From: Roseovarius sp.
GTDB lineage: Bacteria; Pseudomonadota; Alphaproteobacteria; Rhodobacterales; Rhodobacteraceae
Assembly: GCA_014359765.1 (NCBI GenBank)
Contig: JACIYT010000018.1
Location: 1 to 41,926, forward strand
Reading direction: 5' to 3'
Length of the DNA stretch: 41,926 nt
The notes below the pieces were generated by a model that was not told the DNA's origin, did no database searches, and saw nothing but the letters and a program-made list of their open reading frames with translations. The translations under genes were made by a program, and so were the position numbers. Every line of letters begins with the position of its first letter. Within the stretch, counting starts at the first letter, position 1. This document shows, piece by piece, positions 8,674-15,714 of this stretch.

Positions 8674-9291
8674 ATGGTGCTGAGCGTCTCCGATCTGAGC
8701 GTGGCGCGCGGGGGGATCCCCGTGCTCGAAGGCGTGAGCTTCGCGCTCAACCCCGGCGAGGCGCTGGTGCTGCGCGGCCCCAACGGGATCGGCAAGACGA
8801 CGCTCCTGCGCACCGTGGCGGGGCTTCAGCCCGCCCTCGCCGGATCGGTCGAGGCCGCGCCCGAGAGCCTTGTCTATGCCGGCCATGCCGACGGGATCAA
8901 GGCCACGCTGAGCGTCGAGGAGAACCTGAACTTCTGGGCGCGGGTCTTTGGCACCGGCGATATTTCCGCCGCCATCGCGGCCTTTGACCTCGGCCCGCTT
9001 GCGGCGCGGCCTGCGGGGGCGCTCTCGGCGGGGCAGAAGCGGCGGCTGGGGCTGGCGCGGCTCCTGGTGACGGGGCGCGCGGTCTGGGTGCTCGATGAGC
9101 CGACCGTGTCGCTTGACCGGGACGCGGTGGCGATGTTCGCAGGCGCGGTGCGCGCGCATCTGGCGGCGGGGGGGGCCGCGCTCATCGCCACGCATATCGA
9201 CCTGGGGCTTTCGGAGGCACGCATCCTCGATCTGGCACCCTTTCGCGCCGCGCCGCTGGCGGCGGATGATTTCGACGGGGCCTTCCTGTGA
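8674..9291 (+). CDS. ccmA: Haem exporter / cytochrome c biogenesis ATPase CcmA
   Basis: This 205-residue ABC ATPase of the CcmABCD complex releases holo-CcmE (haem chaperone) at the periplasmic side of the inner membrane. Walker A is [13 protein letters not shown] (about residues 34-46), the signature is [14 protein letters not shown], Walker B is [12 protein letters not shown], and the H-loop is ATHID. I start at ATG 8674 ([10 protein letters not shown]) with the purine run GAGGCGGGG just upstream. The open frame also allows TTG 8644, four nt after the previous stop, which would add ten residues. The stop overlaps the ccmB start, so translation is coupled. Confidence 0.95.
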   Translation: MVLSVSDLSVARGGIPVLEGVSFALNPGEALVLRGPNGIGKTTLLRTVAGLQPALAGSVEAAPESLVYAGHADGIKATLSVEENLNFWARVFGTGDISAAIAAFDLGPLAARPAGALSAGQKRRLGLARLLVTGRAVWVLDEPTVSLDRDAVAMFAGAVRAHLAAGGAALIATHIDLGLSEARILDLAPFRAAPLAADDFDGAFL

Positions 9292-9944
9292 TCGCGCTGC
9301 TGACCCGCGACCTCAGGCTTGCCATTCGGGCGGGCGGGGGATTTGGCCTTGGCCTTGCCTTCTTTCTCATCGTGGTGGTGCTGGTGCCCTTCGGGGTGGG
9401 ACCGCAGAGCGCGCTTTTGTCCACCATCGCGCCGGGCATCCTGTGGCTGGGCGCGCTGCTGGCCTGCCTTCTGTCGCTCGACCGGATCCTCGCGCTCGAC
9501 TGGGAGGATGGCAGCCTCGATCTGCTGGCCACCTCGCCCCTGCCGATGGAGGGGATCGTGAGCGCCAAGGCGCTGGCGCATTGGCTGACCACCGGGCTGC
9601 CGCTGGTGCTCGCGGCGCCGGTCCTTGGCATCCTGCTGAACCTGCCTGTGGCGGGGTTCGGCTGGCTGGTGGCCTCGCTCGCGCTCGGCACGCCCGCGCT
9701 CAGCGTGATCGGCACCTTCGGCGCGGCGCTGACCGTGGGGCTGAAACGCGGCGGGCTGCTGCTGAGCCTGCTGGTGCTGCCGCTCTATGTGCCGACGCTG
9801 ATTTTCGGAGCGGAGGTGGCGCGGCGCGGGGCCGAGGGGATGGCACTGACCACGCCGCTGGCGCTGCTGGCGGGGATCACCTGCGGCACGATCGCGCTTT
9901 TGCCTTTTGCCTCGGCTGCGGTATTGAGGGCCAACCTGCGATGA
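9288..9944 (+). CDS. ccmB: Haem exporter membrane protein CcmB
   Basis: This 218-residue, six-helix inner-membrane partner of CcmA begins [21 protein letters not shown], the usual CcmB opening. It also contains the conserved [17 protein letters not shown] cytoplasmic loop. The start is GTG at 9288 inside GTGA, overlapping the ccmA stop by four bases. This shows tight translational coupling and makes an ATG start elsewhere unlikely. ccmC follows after 16 nt. Confidence 0.95.
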   Translation: MIALLTRDLRLAIRAGGGFGLGLAFFLIVVVLVPFGVGPQSALLSTIAPGILWLGALLACLLSLDRILALDWEDGSLDLLATSPLPMEGIVSAKALAHWLTTGLPLVLAAPVLGILLNLPVAGFGWLVASLALGTPALSVIGTFGAALTVGLKRGGLLLSLLVLPLYVPTLIFGAEVARRGAEGMALTTPLALLAGITCGTIALLPFASAAVLRANLR

Positions 9945-9960
9945 CGGAGCGGACACGACC

Positions 9961-10701
9961 ATGAGCCTGAATGCCCTCTGGGAATTTGCCAATCCCCGGA
10001 AATTCATCGCCACGACCGACCGCGTGCTGCCCTGGGTCGCCTGGGCGGCGGCGCTGATGCTGGTGGCGGGACTGGTCTGGGGGTTCTTCTTCACGCCGGA
10101 CGATTTCCGGCAAGGTTCCACCGTCAAGATCATCTACCTGCATGTGCCCTCGGCGCTGATGGCGATCAATGCCTGGCTGATGATGCTGGTGACCTCGCTC
10201 GTCTGGATCGTGCGCCGCCACCATGTGAGCGCGCTGGCCGCGCGCGCGGCGGCCCCTGTGGGGATGGTGATGACGCTTGTCGCGCTCGCCACCGGCGCGC
10301 TCTGGGGGCAGCCGATGTGGGGCACCTGGTGGGCCTGGGATCCGCGGCTCACCTCCTTCCTGATCCTGTTTCTGTTCTACCTCGGCTATATCGCCCTCTG
10401 GGAGGCGATCGAGAACGATGACACGGCGGCCGATCTCACCTCGATTCTGTGCCTCGTCGGGTCGGTCTTTGCGCTTCTGAGCCGCTATGCGGTCAATTTC
10501 TGGAACCAGGGCCTGCATCAGGGCGCCTCGCTCAGCCTCGACAAGCAGGAGAACGTGGCCGATGTGTTCTGGTATCCGCTGCTGGCGACCATCGCGGGCT
10601 TCGTGCTGCTCTTCGTCGCCCTTGTGCTGATGCGCACGCGCACCGAAATAAGGGCGCGACGGATGCGCGCGCTCCTGGCGCGGGAAAGGATGCAGGCATG
10701 A
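9961..10701 (+). CDS. ccmC: Haem lyase/exporter component CcmC
   Basis: This 246-residue, six-helix protein of the haem handling protein family attaches haem to CcmE. The tryptophan-rich WWD motif is present as WGTWWAWDPRLTS (about residues 119-131). Histidines that could ligate haem lie in YLHVPSA and near NQGLHQGASLS. Length is normal. It is followed by ccmD with an ATGA overlap at 10698-10701. The gene is part of the A-B-C-D-G block; ccmE, ccmF and ccmH are not in this window and must lie elsewhere. Confidence 0.96.
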   Translation: MSLNALWEFANPRKFIATTDRVLPWVAWAAALMLVAGLVWGFFFTPDDFRQGSTVKIIYLHVPSALMAINAWLMMLVTSLVWIVRRHHVSALAARAAAPVGMVMTLVALATGALWGQPMWGTWWAWDPRLTSFLILFLFYLGYIALWEAIENDDTAADLTSILCLVGSVFALLSRYAVNFWNQGLHQGASLSLDKQENVADVFWYPLLATIAGFVLLFVALVLMRTRTEIRARRMRALLARERMQA

Positions 10702-10856
10702 TCCCCGATCTGGGCAAATACGCGGTGCCGGTGCTGGCCTCTTATGGCGTGTCGCTGCTGCTGATCGCGGGGCTGGTCTGGGCCAGCCTGCGCCGCTCGG
10801 ACCGTGTGCGGCGCGCGCTCGAGGATGTCGAGACGCGGAGAAAGAGCAATGGCTAA
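10698..10856 (+). CDS. ccmD: Haem exporter small subunit CcmD
   Basis: This 52-residue protein begins MIPDLGKYAVPVLASYG, has one transmembrane helix (about residues 12-33: VLASYGVSLLLIAGLVWASL), then a basic tail RRSDRVRRAL. CcmD is short and poorly conserved, but this shape and its place between ccmC and ccmG are diagnostic. It helps release haem-loaded CcmE from CcmABC. Its ATG overlaps the ccmC stop (ATGA). Its own end overlaps the ccmG start by eight bases, so it must be translated as part of the chain. Confidence 0.93.
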   Translation: MIPDLGKYAVPVLASYGVSLLLIAGLVWASLRRSDRVRRALEDVETRRKSNG

Positions 10857-11376
10857 GCCGCTGATGTTGGTCCCGCTCCTGGTGTTCGCGGCCTTTGCGG
10901 CGCTGGCGCTGGTGGGGCTCTTGCGCGAGAACCCCAATGAATTGCCCTCGGCGCTGGCGGGGCGGCCTGCGCCTGCGGTGCAGGTAACGCCGCTTGGCGA
11001 GGGGCCGCTCTTGCGCGATGCCGATCTGCGTGCACCGGGCGTCAAGCTGGTGAATTACTGGGCGAGCTGGTGCGCGCCCTGCCGTGTGGAGCATCCGAAC
11101 CTCACCGGCCTCGCCGCCGAAGGGGTGACGATCTACGGGGTGAACTACAAGGACAAGCCCGGCAACGCGCTCGGCTTTCTGGCCGAACTGGGCAATCCCT
11201 ATGCCGCCATGGGCGCGGATGAGAGCGGGCGCATGGCGCTCGACTGGGGGCTGTATGGCGTGCCCGAGACCTATGTCATCGACGGGCAGGGCAATATCGT
11301 GCTGCGCTTTGCCGGGCCGATCACCGCGCGGGTGCTGGAAAATACCATCCGGCCCGCGATCGAGGCCGCGAAATAG
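10849..11376 (+). CDS. ccmG: Periplasmic thiol:disulfide oxidoreductase CcmG/DsbE
   Basis: This 175-residue membrane-anchored thioredoxin-fold protein keeps apocytochrome c (and CcmH) cysteines reduced for haem attachment. An N-terminal signal anchor (about residues 5-25) is followed by ASWCAPC with C75 and C78. DsbE features include YGVNYKDKPGNALGFL and the cis-proline loop GVPETYVIDGQG. The start at 10849 lies inside ccmD. An earlier in-frame start exists at 10804 but would put non-hydrophobic residues before the anchor. It ends the ccm run; the next gene converges after five nt. Confidence 0.95.
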   Translation: MAKPLMLVPLLVFAAFAALALVGLLRENPNELPSALAGRPAPAVQVTPLGEGPLLRDADLRAPGVKLVNYWASWCAPCRVEHPNLTGLAAEGVTIYGVNYKDKPGNALGFLAELGNPYAAMGADESGRMALDWGLYGVPETYVIDGQGNIVLRFAGPITARVLENTIRPAIEAAK

Positions 11377-11381
11377 GGCAG

Positions 11382-11513
11382 CTACCGCGCCACCTCGCAA
11401 TGCGGCGCCACCGGGGCAGGCAGGGGGCAGGCGGGGCCGTCCACGCCGGCGGCGCCGATCACCGCCATGGCGCTGAGGAAGGCGGCCTGAAGCACGATGA
11501 GGATCATGCGCAT
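11382..11513 (-). CDS. Small secreted or membrane-anchored peptide, 43 residues, unknown
   Basis: This short reading frame translates as MRMILIVLQAAFLSAMAVIG, then AAGVDGPACPLPAPVAPHCEVAR, then stop. The first about 20 residues are a hydrophobic signal or anchor. The short remainder carries two cysteines (C29, C39) and is proline-rich. A ribosome site (GGAAAGGA) lies eight nt before the ATG on the minus strand. It converges on ccmG with a five-nt gap, leaving no room for another gene. I recognise no family. It could be a small periplasmic peptide or a spurious frame; the signal-like start together with a ribosome site supports it being real. Confidence 0.5.
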   Translation of the reverse strand: MRMILIVLQAAFLSAMAVIGAAGVDGPACPLPAPVAPHCEVAR

Positions 11514-11838
11514 TGTCGCGTCCTTTCCCGATTACTTGCTTGCGCGTTCTCTTCCAAGATGGGCCATGGCCCGCGCCATGAAAGGGGGGGCGCGCGCATA
11601 TCGTCCTGCCCGGGCCGTGATCGGCGGGAAACCGGGCAATTGCCGGGCATCATGGCGAAAATCCGCGCAAATCGCGGGTGCGGGACGCGCGGGACATGCA
11701 GAAAACCGATAATCTTCATGCCGATAATTCAGTCACATTCCGACGAAATCGCGGCTATAGGTCAGTCGCGGTCCGGGCGGCATCGCATTTCGCTCGAAGA
11801 CCGCCCCAGATTGACCAGGGCTGCGCGAAGGCGCGCGC
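11514..11838. other. Intergenic region upstream of the corrinoid gene
   Basis: No gene is seen in this 325-nt divergent region. It holds the perfect palindromes GGGCCATGGCCC (11561-11572) and GGCAATTGCC (11635-11644). A direct repeat CCGATAAT occurs twice with a 15-nt period (11706-11713, 11721-11728), just before a possible promoter. I looked for a cobalamin riboswitch because a B12 protein follows. The conserved GCCACTG box is absent. Confidence 0.5.
11706..11761 (+). promoter_or_regulatory. Candidate promoter with upstream direct-repeat operator for the corrinoid gene
   Basis: GTCACA (11732-11737) and TATAGG (11756-11761) are spaced by 18 nt, each matching four of six bases of the sigma-70 consensus. 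Immediately upstream, CCGATAAT is repeated with a 15-nt period, a placement suited to an activator. The regulator is unknown; this is inferred from pattern and position only. Confidence 0.3.
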
Positions 11839-11859
11839 ATGAAAGCAGGGATTTCGGGC

Positions 11860-12564
11860 ATGTCCGAGCAAGACGACGATATCATCCTCTCCGAACTCGA
11901 CGACGAGGAACTGGTCCAGCAGATGTGGGACGACCTCTATGACGGTCTGCGCGAGGAGATCGAGGAAGGGGTGAACATCCTGCTCGCGCGCGGCTGGGAG
12001 CCTTATCGCATCCTCACCGAGGCGCTGGTCGGCGGCATGACCATCGTCGGCCAGGATTTCCGCGACGGGATCCTCTTCGTGCCCGAGGTGCTGCTCGCGG
12101 CCAATGCGATGAAGGGCGGCATGGCCATCCTCAAGCCGCTCCTCGCCGAGACCGGCGCGCCGCGCGCCGGCAAGATGGTGATCGGCACCGTCAAGGGCGA
12201 TATCCACGACATCGGCAAGAACCTCGTCGGCATGATGATGGAGGGCGCGGGATTCGAGGTGATCGATCTCGGCATCAACAACGCGGTGGAGAGCTACCTC
12301 GAGGCGCTCGAGGCCGAGCAGGCCGATATTCTCGGCATGTCGGCGCTGCTGACCACGACAATGCCCTACATGAAGGTGGTCATCGACACGCTGGTGGACC
12401 AGGGGCGGCGCGACGATTACATCGTTCTGGTGGGGGGCGCGCCGCTCAACGAGGAATTCGGCCGTGCGATCGGGGCCGATGCCTATTGCCGCGACGCCGC
12501 CGTGGCGGTCGAGACGGCCAGGGATCTCATGGCGCGCAGGCACAACCGGCTGGCCGTGGGCTGA
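11860..12564 (+). CDS. Corrinoid (cobalamin-binding) methyl-carrier protein
   Basis: This 234-residue protein is built like MtbC/MtaC and the B12 domains of methionine synthase. A helical cap (about residues 10-95, with GMTIVGQDFRDGILFVPEVL) precedes a Rossmann-like B12 domain. The base-off/His-on motif is DIHDIGKNL, with H116 as the cobalt ligand, followed by later cobalamin-contacting loops such as ILGMSALLTTTMPYM. It would carry a methyl group between a methyl donor protein and an acceptor enzyme. No methyltransferase is adjacent. From memory, some roseobacters use a split methionine synthase with a separate B12 subunit, so this may be that subunit; this is inference. ATG 11860 is chosen by length; 11839 is possible. 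A DUF1638 gene follows at 12606. Confidence 0.88.
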   Translation: MSEQDDDIILSELDDEELVQQMWDDLYDGLREEIEEGVNILLARGWEPYRILTEALVGGMTIVGQDFRDGILFVPEVLLAANAMKGGMAILKPLLAETGAPRAGKMVIGTVKGDIHDIGKNLVGMMMEGAGFEVIDLGINNAVESYLEALEAEQADILGMSALLTTTMPYMKVVIDTLVDQGRRDDYIVLVGGAPLNEEFGRAIGADAYCRDAAVAVETARDLMARRHNRLAVG

Positions 12565-12605
12565 GCGCCGGTAGCGCATGGCGTTCGCATTCGGGGAGGG
12601 CGCAG

Positions 12606-13253
12606 ATGGACGCGCCGGATGACCACGCGCTGACCGAGACCGGGCTCGTGCCGGCGGGGCAGGGGCGCATCCTGCTGGTTGCCTGCGGCGCGCTCGCGCA
12701 TGAGATCCTCGCGCTGAAGCGGCTCAACGGCTGGGATCACATGGATCTCCAGTGCCTGCCCGCGAGGCTGCACCTCTACCCCGAGCGCATCACCGAAGAG
12801 GTGGAAAAGGCGGTGATCGCGCATCGCGCCGGATATGACCGCATTTTCGTGGTCTATGCCGATTGCGGCACCGGCGGGCAGCTCAAGGCGCGGTGTGACG
12901 CGCTCGGCGTCGAGATGGTGGCGGGCCCGCATTGCTATGCCTTCTACGAGGGGGTGGACGCCTTTGCCGCGCGCGACGAGATCAGCGCCTTCTACCTCAC
13001 CGATTTCCTGGTGCGGCAGTTCGATGCCTTCGTCTGGCGGCCCTTGGGCCTCGACCGCCATCCCGAATTGCGCGACGTGATCTTCGGCAATTATACCAGG
13101 CTGGTCTATCAGGCGCAGACCGATGACGCCGCGCTGCGCGCCCGCGCCGAGGAGTGCGCGCGCCGCCTCGGGCTCGATTACGAATACCGCTTTACCGGCT
13201 ATGGCGATCTGGCCGGGGCGCTGGCGGCGCAGGCGGCGCGGCGCGGGAGCTGA
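12606..13253 (+). CDS. DUF1638 domain protein, partner of corrinoid protein
   Basis: This 215-residue soluble protein shows DUF1638 hallmarks. They are GRILLVACGALAHEI near the N-terminus, LQCLPARLHLYPERI, IFVVYADCGTGG and HCYAFYEG, with conserved cysteines in VACGA, LQCLP, ADCGTGG and PHCYAF. The family is of unknown biochemical role and in my recollection occurs with corrinoid methyltransferase genes in archaea and bacteria. Here it follows the corrinoid gene by 41 nt, which fits a role in corrinoid loading, reactivation or redox. The cysteine pattern suggests metal or Fe-S binding, but that is inference. The ribosome site GGGGAGGG lies just before ATG 12606. Confidence 0.85.
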   Translation: MDAPDDHALTETGLVPAGQGRILLVACGALAHEILALKRLNGWDHMDLQCLPARLHLYPERITEEVEKAVIAHRAGYDRIFVVYADCGTGGQLKARCDALGVEMVAGPHCYAFYEGVDAFAARDEISAFYLTDFLVRQFDAFVWRPLGLDRHPELRDVIFGNYTRLVYQAQTDDAALRARAEECARRLGLDYEYRFTGYGDLAGALAAQAARRGS

Positions 13254-13288
13254 CAGGCGCCCCGGGCGGCTCATCCCGTGTTGCGGGG

Positions 13289-13879
13289 TCATGCCCGGGT
13301 GAGCCGCCAGTCGCCGGGGCGACCGGTGAGATGCCATTGGGCGGGGGGCGCGCTGCGGTCGCGGCAGCGGGTGAGACGCCAGCGCCCCGCCGCCCCCGGC
13401 GCGTGGGCGGGGGCCATGTGCCAGCGGCTCTCGACCCCGGGCGCGCCGCCCTCGCCGGGGGTCAGGATCAGGCCGAGCGGCGGATGAGGCGCGCGCGCCG
13501 CTCCCTCCCCGGCGGCCAGATGCAGGCGGCGCACCGGGGTGAGGCCGGGCGGTCCGGGCAGGTCGGCCACCACGAGCGGCACCGCGCCGCTGCGCAGCGC
13601 CTCCTCCATGCACCACAGCAGATCCGCGCCGCGGTCGGGGCTCGCAAAGACGAAGCGTTCCGGCCCGACAAGGGGGCGGATGCCGTCAGGATGGGGGCGG
13701 TCGCGCAGCCAGCGCGGCGCGATCCAGAGCACCGGCCCCGCGAGCGCCCCCGCCACCAGCATCGCCCAGGTGTGGCGCGCCGGCCCGCATCCCTCGTGCA
13801 GCCGCCCGAGCATGAGCGAAAGCCCGCCGAAGAGCGGCAGGGCCGGGCGCGGGAGGCGATCGAGAATCGGGGCATTCAT
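13289..13879 (-). CDS. ImuA-like SOS protein (RecA-like fold)
   Basis: This 196-residue protein resembles ImuA, the RecA/SulA-like partner of the ImuB-DnaE2 mutagenesis complex. Matching features are the order LSLMLGRLHEGCGPARHTWAM, VLWIAPRWL, a segment with DLLWCMEEALRSGAVPLVVAD, then RRLHLAAGEG and a C-terminal segment ending WHLTGRPGDWRLTRA. No clear Walker A is present, as in ImuA. Its start at 13879 has no ribosome site. A LexA box (13897-13911) and a promoter lie directly upstream, giving independent support for a DNA-damage role. imuB and dnaE2 are not adjacent. It converges on the DUF1638 gene and is divergent from lolA. A generic RecA-like hypothetical protein is the alternative. Confidence 0.72.
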   Translation of the reverse strand: MNAPILDRLPRPALPLFGGLSLMLGRLHEGCGPARHTWAMLVAGALAGPVLWIAPRWLRDRPHPDGIRPLVGPERFVFASPDRGADLLWCMEEALRSGAVPLVVADLPGPPGLTPVRRLHLAAGEGAARAPHPPLGLILTPGEGGAPGVESRWHMAPAHAPGAAGRWRLTRCRDRSAPPAQWHLTGRPGDWRLTRA

Positions 13880-13886
13880 GCCGGCA

Positions 13887-13915
13887 ATGCTATCCTGTTC
13901 GATAAATGTTCTCAA
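13887..13915 (-). promoter_or_regulatory. Promoter of the ImuA-like gene, apparently leaderless
   Basis: Read on the minus strand, TTGAGA (13915-13910) and TAGCAT (13892-13887) are separated by exactly 17 nt. The -35 matches five of six consensus bases and the -10 four of six. Only seven nt separate the -10 from the ATG at 13879, so transcription would start at or next to the start codon. This agrees with the lack of a ribosome site. The LexA box occupies the spacer and part of the -35. Confidence 0.6.
13897..13911. promoter_or_regulatory. LexA (SOS) box, GTTC-N7-GTTC
   Basis: The sequence GTTCGATAAATGTTC is an exact match to the alphaproteobacterial LexA operator (direct repeat GTTC-N7-GTTC, equivalent to GAAC-N7-GAAC on the other strand). 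It lies 18 nt upstream of the ImuA-like start and inside its promoter, where bound LexA would block RNA polymerase. It is 95 nt from the divergent lolA start, so any effect on lolA is less likely. Confidence 0.75.
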
Positions 13916-14005
13916 CTCCCCGCACAGGGAGCCAGCGTCCGGCGCCCGCTTGTCTGCCTGCATTTCCCCCGTGCAATCCGGCGCGCGCATGCTTATCTGA
14001 GCGGC

Positions 14006-14608
14006 ATGAGACCCATGCAATACCTGATGGCCCCCGTCCTCTGGGCGGCGATGGCCCTCCCGGCGGCGGCGGAGAAGCTCTCGCTCGGGGAAATCTCTGC
14101 CTATCTCAACAGCCTGCGCAGCGCCCAGGGGCAGTTCACCCAGGTCAACGAGGACGGCTCGATCAGCACCGGGCGCATCCTGCTCAAGCGGCCCGGGCGG
14201 GTGCGCTTCGAATATGACCCGCCCGAGGCGGCGCTGGTCATCGCCGATGGCGACACGGTGGGGATCATCGACCCGCGCTCGAACGAGCGGCAGGGCTATC
14301 CGCTGCATCGCACGCCGCTCAAGATCATCCTCGAGCGTAATGTCGATCTCGGCCGCGCGAGGATGGTCACCGGCCATGTCAGCGACGGCCCCACCACGAC
14401 GGTGCGCGCGCAGGATCCCGACAACCCCGATTACGGCAGCATCGATCTGGTATTCACCGCCGATCCGGTGGAATTGCGGCAATGGATCATCAACGACGCC
14501 AATGGCGGGCGCACCACGGTGATCCTGGGCGATCTGACGCGGGATGTGCGCCTTGCCGACGAGAATTTCGTCATCCCCGGCAAGACCCAGATGCGCCTCG
14601 ACCGTTGA
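14006..14608 (+). CDS. lolA: Outer-membrane lipoprotein carrier protein LolA
   Basis: This 200-residue periplasmic chaperone accepts lipoproteins from LolCDE and hands them to the outer membrane. The signal peptide spans about residues 1-22 (VLWAAMALPAAAEK). The mature start LSLGEISAYLNSLRSAQGQF matches LolA 'L..I..YLN....G.F.Q', followed by GRILLKRPGRVRFEYDPP, the conserved pattern of the first strands, and VILGDLTRDV near the C-terminus. ATG 14006 or 14015 gives an intact signal. The frame is open far upstream, but that overlaps the ImuA-like gene antisense and is discarded. It converges with the next gene (17-nt gap). Confidence 0.94.
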   Translation: MRPMQYLMAPVLWAAMALPAAAEKLSLGEISAYLNSLRSAQGQFTQVNEDGSISTGRILLKRPGRVRFEYDPPEAALVIADGDTVGIIDPRSNERQGYPLHRTPLKIILERNVDLGRARMVTGHVSDGPTTTVRAQDPDNPDYGSIDLVFTADPVELRQWIINDANGGRTTVILGDLTRDVRLADENFVIPGKTQMRLDR

Positions 14609-14625
14609 TCACGCGCCCTTGCCGA

Positions 14626-15228
14626 TCACACCAGACCGCGCCCCGCGCGGCAGGTGCCGAGCTGCGCGCGATAGCGCATGGCGCGATCCTCGACCTCACC
14701 CGCGACGCGCACGAGCCAGGGCTTGGCGTTGTGGCTGCCCCGGGCAAAGCCCGCGCGCCCCTCGTGATAGGCCAGATACTGGTTGCGCGCGTCATGGGGG
14801 GAGATGCCCAGCCGCGTGGTCGATTCCGCCATGTACCAGCCGATGAAATCCGCCGCGTCGTGGATATTGGTGCGCCGCGCGCCGAAGCGGCGGTTTGCGG
14901 CGAGGTATTCCTCCCAGGTGCCGTCGAGCGCCTGGCTGTAGCCATAGGCCGAGCTGATCCGCCCGGTCGGGATCACGCCGAGCGACCAGCGATAGGGCGT
15001 GCGCGCATCCGAGACGAACTTGCTCTCCTGATAGATCGTGGCCATCTGGACATGGGCGGGCACACCCCAGCGGCGCTCGGAGGCGCGAAAGGCACGGGCA
15101 TATTCGGGCCGTTCCTCGAGGATCGCACAGGCATTGTCGAGATTGCGCGGGGACGTTCCGTAACCGGAGCCGCCACCGCAGGATGACACCAGTAGGAGCA
15201 CCAGAAAGGCGCAAAAGATCCTGCTCAT
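14626..15228 (-). CDS. Lipoprotein with lysozyme-like transglycosylase (SLT) domain
   Basis: This 200-residue protein has the lipoprotein signal MSRIFCAFLVLLLVSSCGGG (lipobox LVSSC, C17) and a Goose-lysozyme-like/SLT fold. The catalytic glutamate is E68 in ATIYQESKF. SSAYGYSQALDGTWEEY and YLAYHEGRAGF are the typical later motifs. Such enzymes cleave peptidoglycan glycan strands to make 1,6-anhydro-MurNAc ends. The lipobox suggests attachment to the outer membrane's periplasmic face. The gene converges on lolA and is divergent from hspQ, with a plausible promoter upstream. Confidence 0.9.
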   Translation of the reverse strand: MSRIFCAFLVLLLVSSCGGGSGYGTSPRNLDNACAILEERPEYARAFRASERRWGVPAHVQMATIYQESKFVSDARTPYRWSLGVIPTGRISSAYGYSQALDGTWEEYLAANRRFGARRTNIHDAADFIGWYMAESTTRLGISPHDARNQYLAYHEGRAGFARGSHNAKPWLVRVAGEVEDRAMRYRAQLGTCRAGRGLV

Positions 15229-15259
15229 CTGCCTCTCGCCTTCGCGTTTGTTTTGGCAA

Positions 15260-15287
15260 AGTGTAACGGATTTGCGCGCCGGGGCAA
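15260..15287 (-). promoter_or_regulatory. Candidate promoter for the SLT lipoprotein gene
   Basis: On the minus strand TTGCCC (15287-15282) is followed after 16 nt by TACACT (15265-15260), 31 nt before the start at 15228. This is a moderate sigma-70-like match, supported only by spacing and position. Confidence 0.3.
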
Positions 15288-15328
15288 ATCACCAATGCGC
15301 CCGCGGCCGGGTATTGGACAAACCCCGC

Positions 15329-15356
15329 TTGCAGCGGTAAGAAACTGTGCTAGGGC
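15329..15356 (+). promoter_or_regulatory. Candidate promoter for hspQ
   Basis: TTGCAG (15329-15334) and TAGGGC (15351-15356) are spaced by 16 nt, and the hspQ ATG lies eight nt later at 15364. The layout TTGCA-N16/17-TAGG also occurs before yajC in this window. With so short a distance the message would be nearly leaderless, although AAGGA lies between the -10 and the ATG. Confidence 0.35.
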
Positions 15357-15363
15357 AAGGACC

Positions 15364-15690
15364 ATGATCAAGACTCACGCCAAATTCGCTCTGGGACAGG
15401 TGGTGCGCCACCGCAAACACCCCTTTCGGGGGGTGATCTTCGACGTCGATCCGCAGTTTTCCAATACCGAGGAATGGTATGCGGCGATCCCCGAAGACAG
15501 CCGCCCGGCCCGCGAACAGCCCTTCTATCACCTGCTCGCCGAAAACGAGCAGAGCTATTACGTCGCCTATGTCAGCGAGCAGAACCTCGTCGCCGACCAT
15601 TCGGGCGAGCCGGTCGATCATCCCGACATCCCCGATCTCTTCGGACCGTTCGAGGACGGGCATTACCCGCTGCATTTCCAGCTGAACTGA
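15364..15690 (+). CDS. hspQ: Heat shock protein HspQ
   Basis: This 108-residue protein is of the HspQ/YccV family, once described as hemimethylated-DNA binding. HspQ acts as a Lon protease specificity enhancer in enterobacteria. Hallmarks are AKFALGQVVRHRKHPFRGVIFDVDPQF, EEWY, QPFYHLLAEN and YYVAYVSEQNL. Length matches. The open frame extends upstream to 15253 without similarity. ATG 15364 follows the AAGGACC ribosome site. It converges on the gamma-glutamyltransferase gene. Confidence 0.94.
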   Translation: MIKTHAKFALGQVVRHRKHPFRGVIFDVDPQFSNTEEWYAAIPEDSRPAREQPFYHLLAENEQSYYVAYVSEQNLVADHSGEPVDHPDIPDLFGPFEDGHYPLHFQLN

Positions 15691-15708
15691 GGCGGGGTCT
15701 CCCCCGCC
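15691..15708. terminator. Stem-loop between convergent hspQ and ggt
   Basis: GGCGGGG and CCCCGCC form a perfect seven-bp stem with loop TCTC directly after the hspQ stop. No T-tract follows in either direction, so it may be a Rho-assisted or bidirectional end rather than a classical intrinsic terminator. Confidence 0.4.
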
Positions 15709-15714
15709 CGCTGG

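Noticed and set aside
11514..11838. Cobalamin or SAM riboswitch before the corrinoid gene
   Set aside because: No GCCACTG B12 box or recognisable SAM-riboswitch core was found by eye. A cmsearch against Rfam would be decisive.
13264..13308. Inverted repeat GGCGGCTCA / TGAGCCGCC at the DUF1638 / ImuA-like convergence as a terminator
   Set aside because: The right arm lies within the ImuA-like coding end and no T-tract follows; it may be chance in GC-rich DNA.
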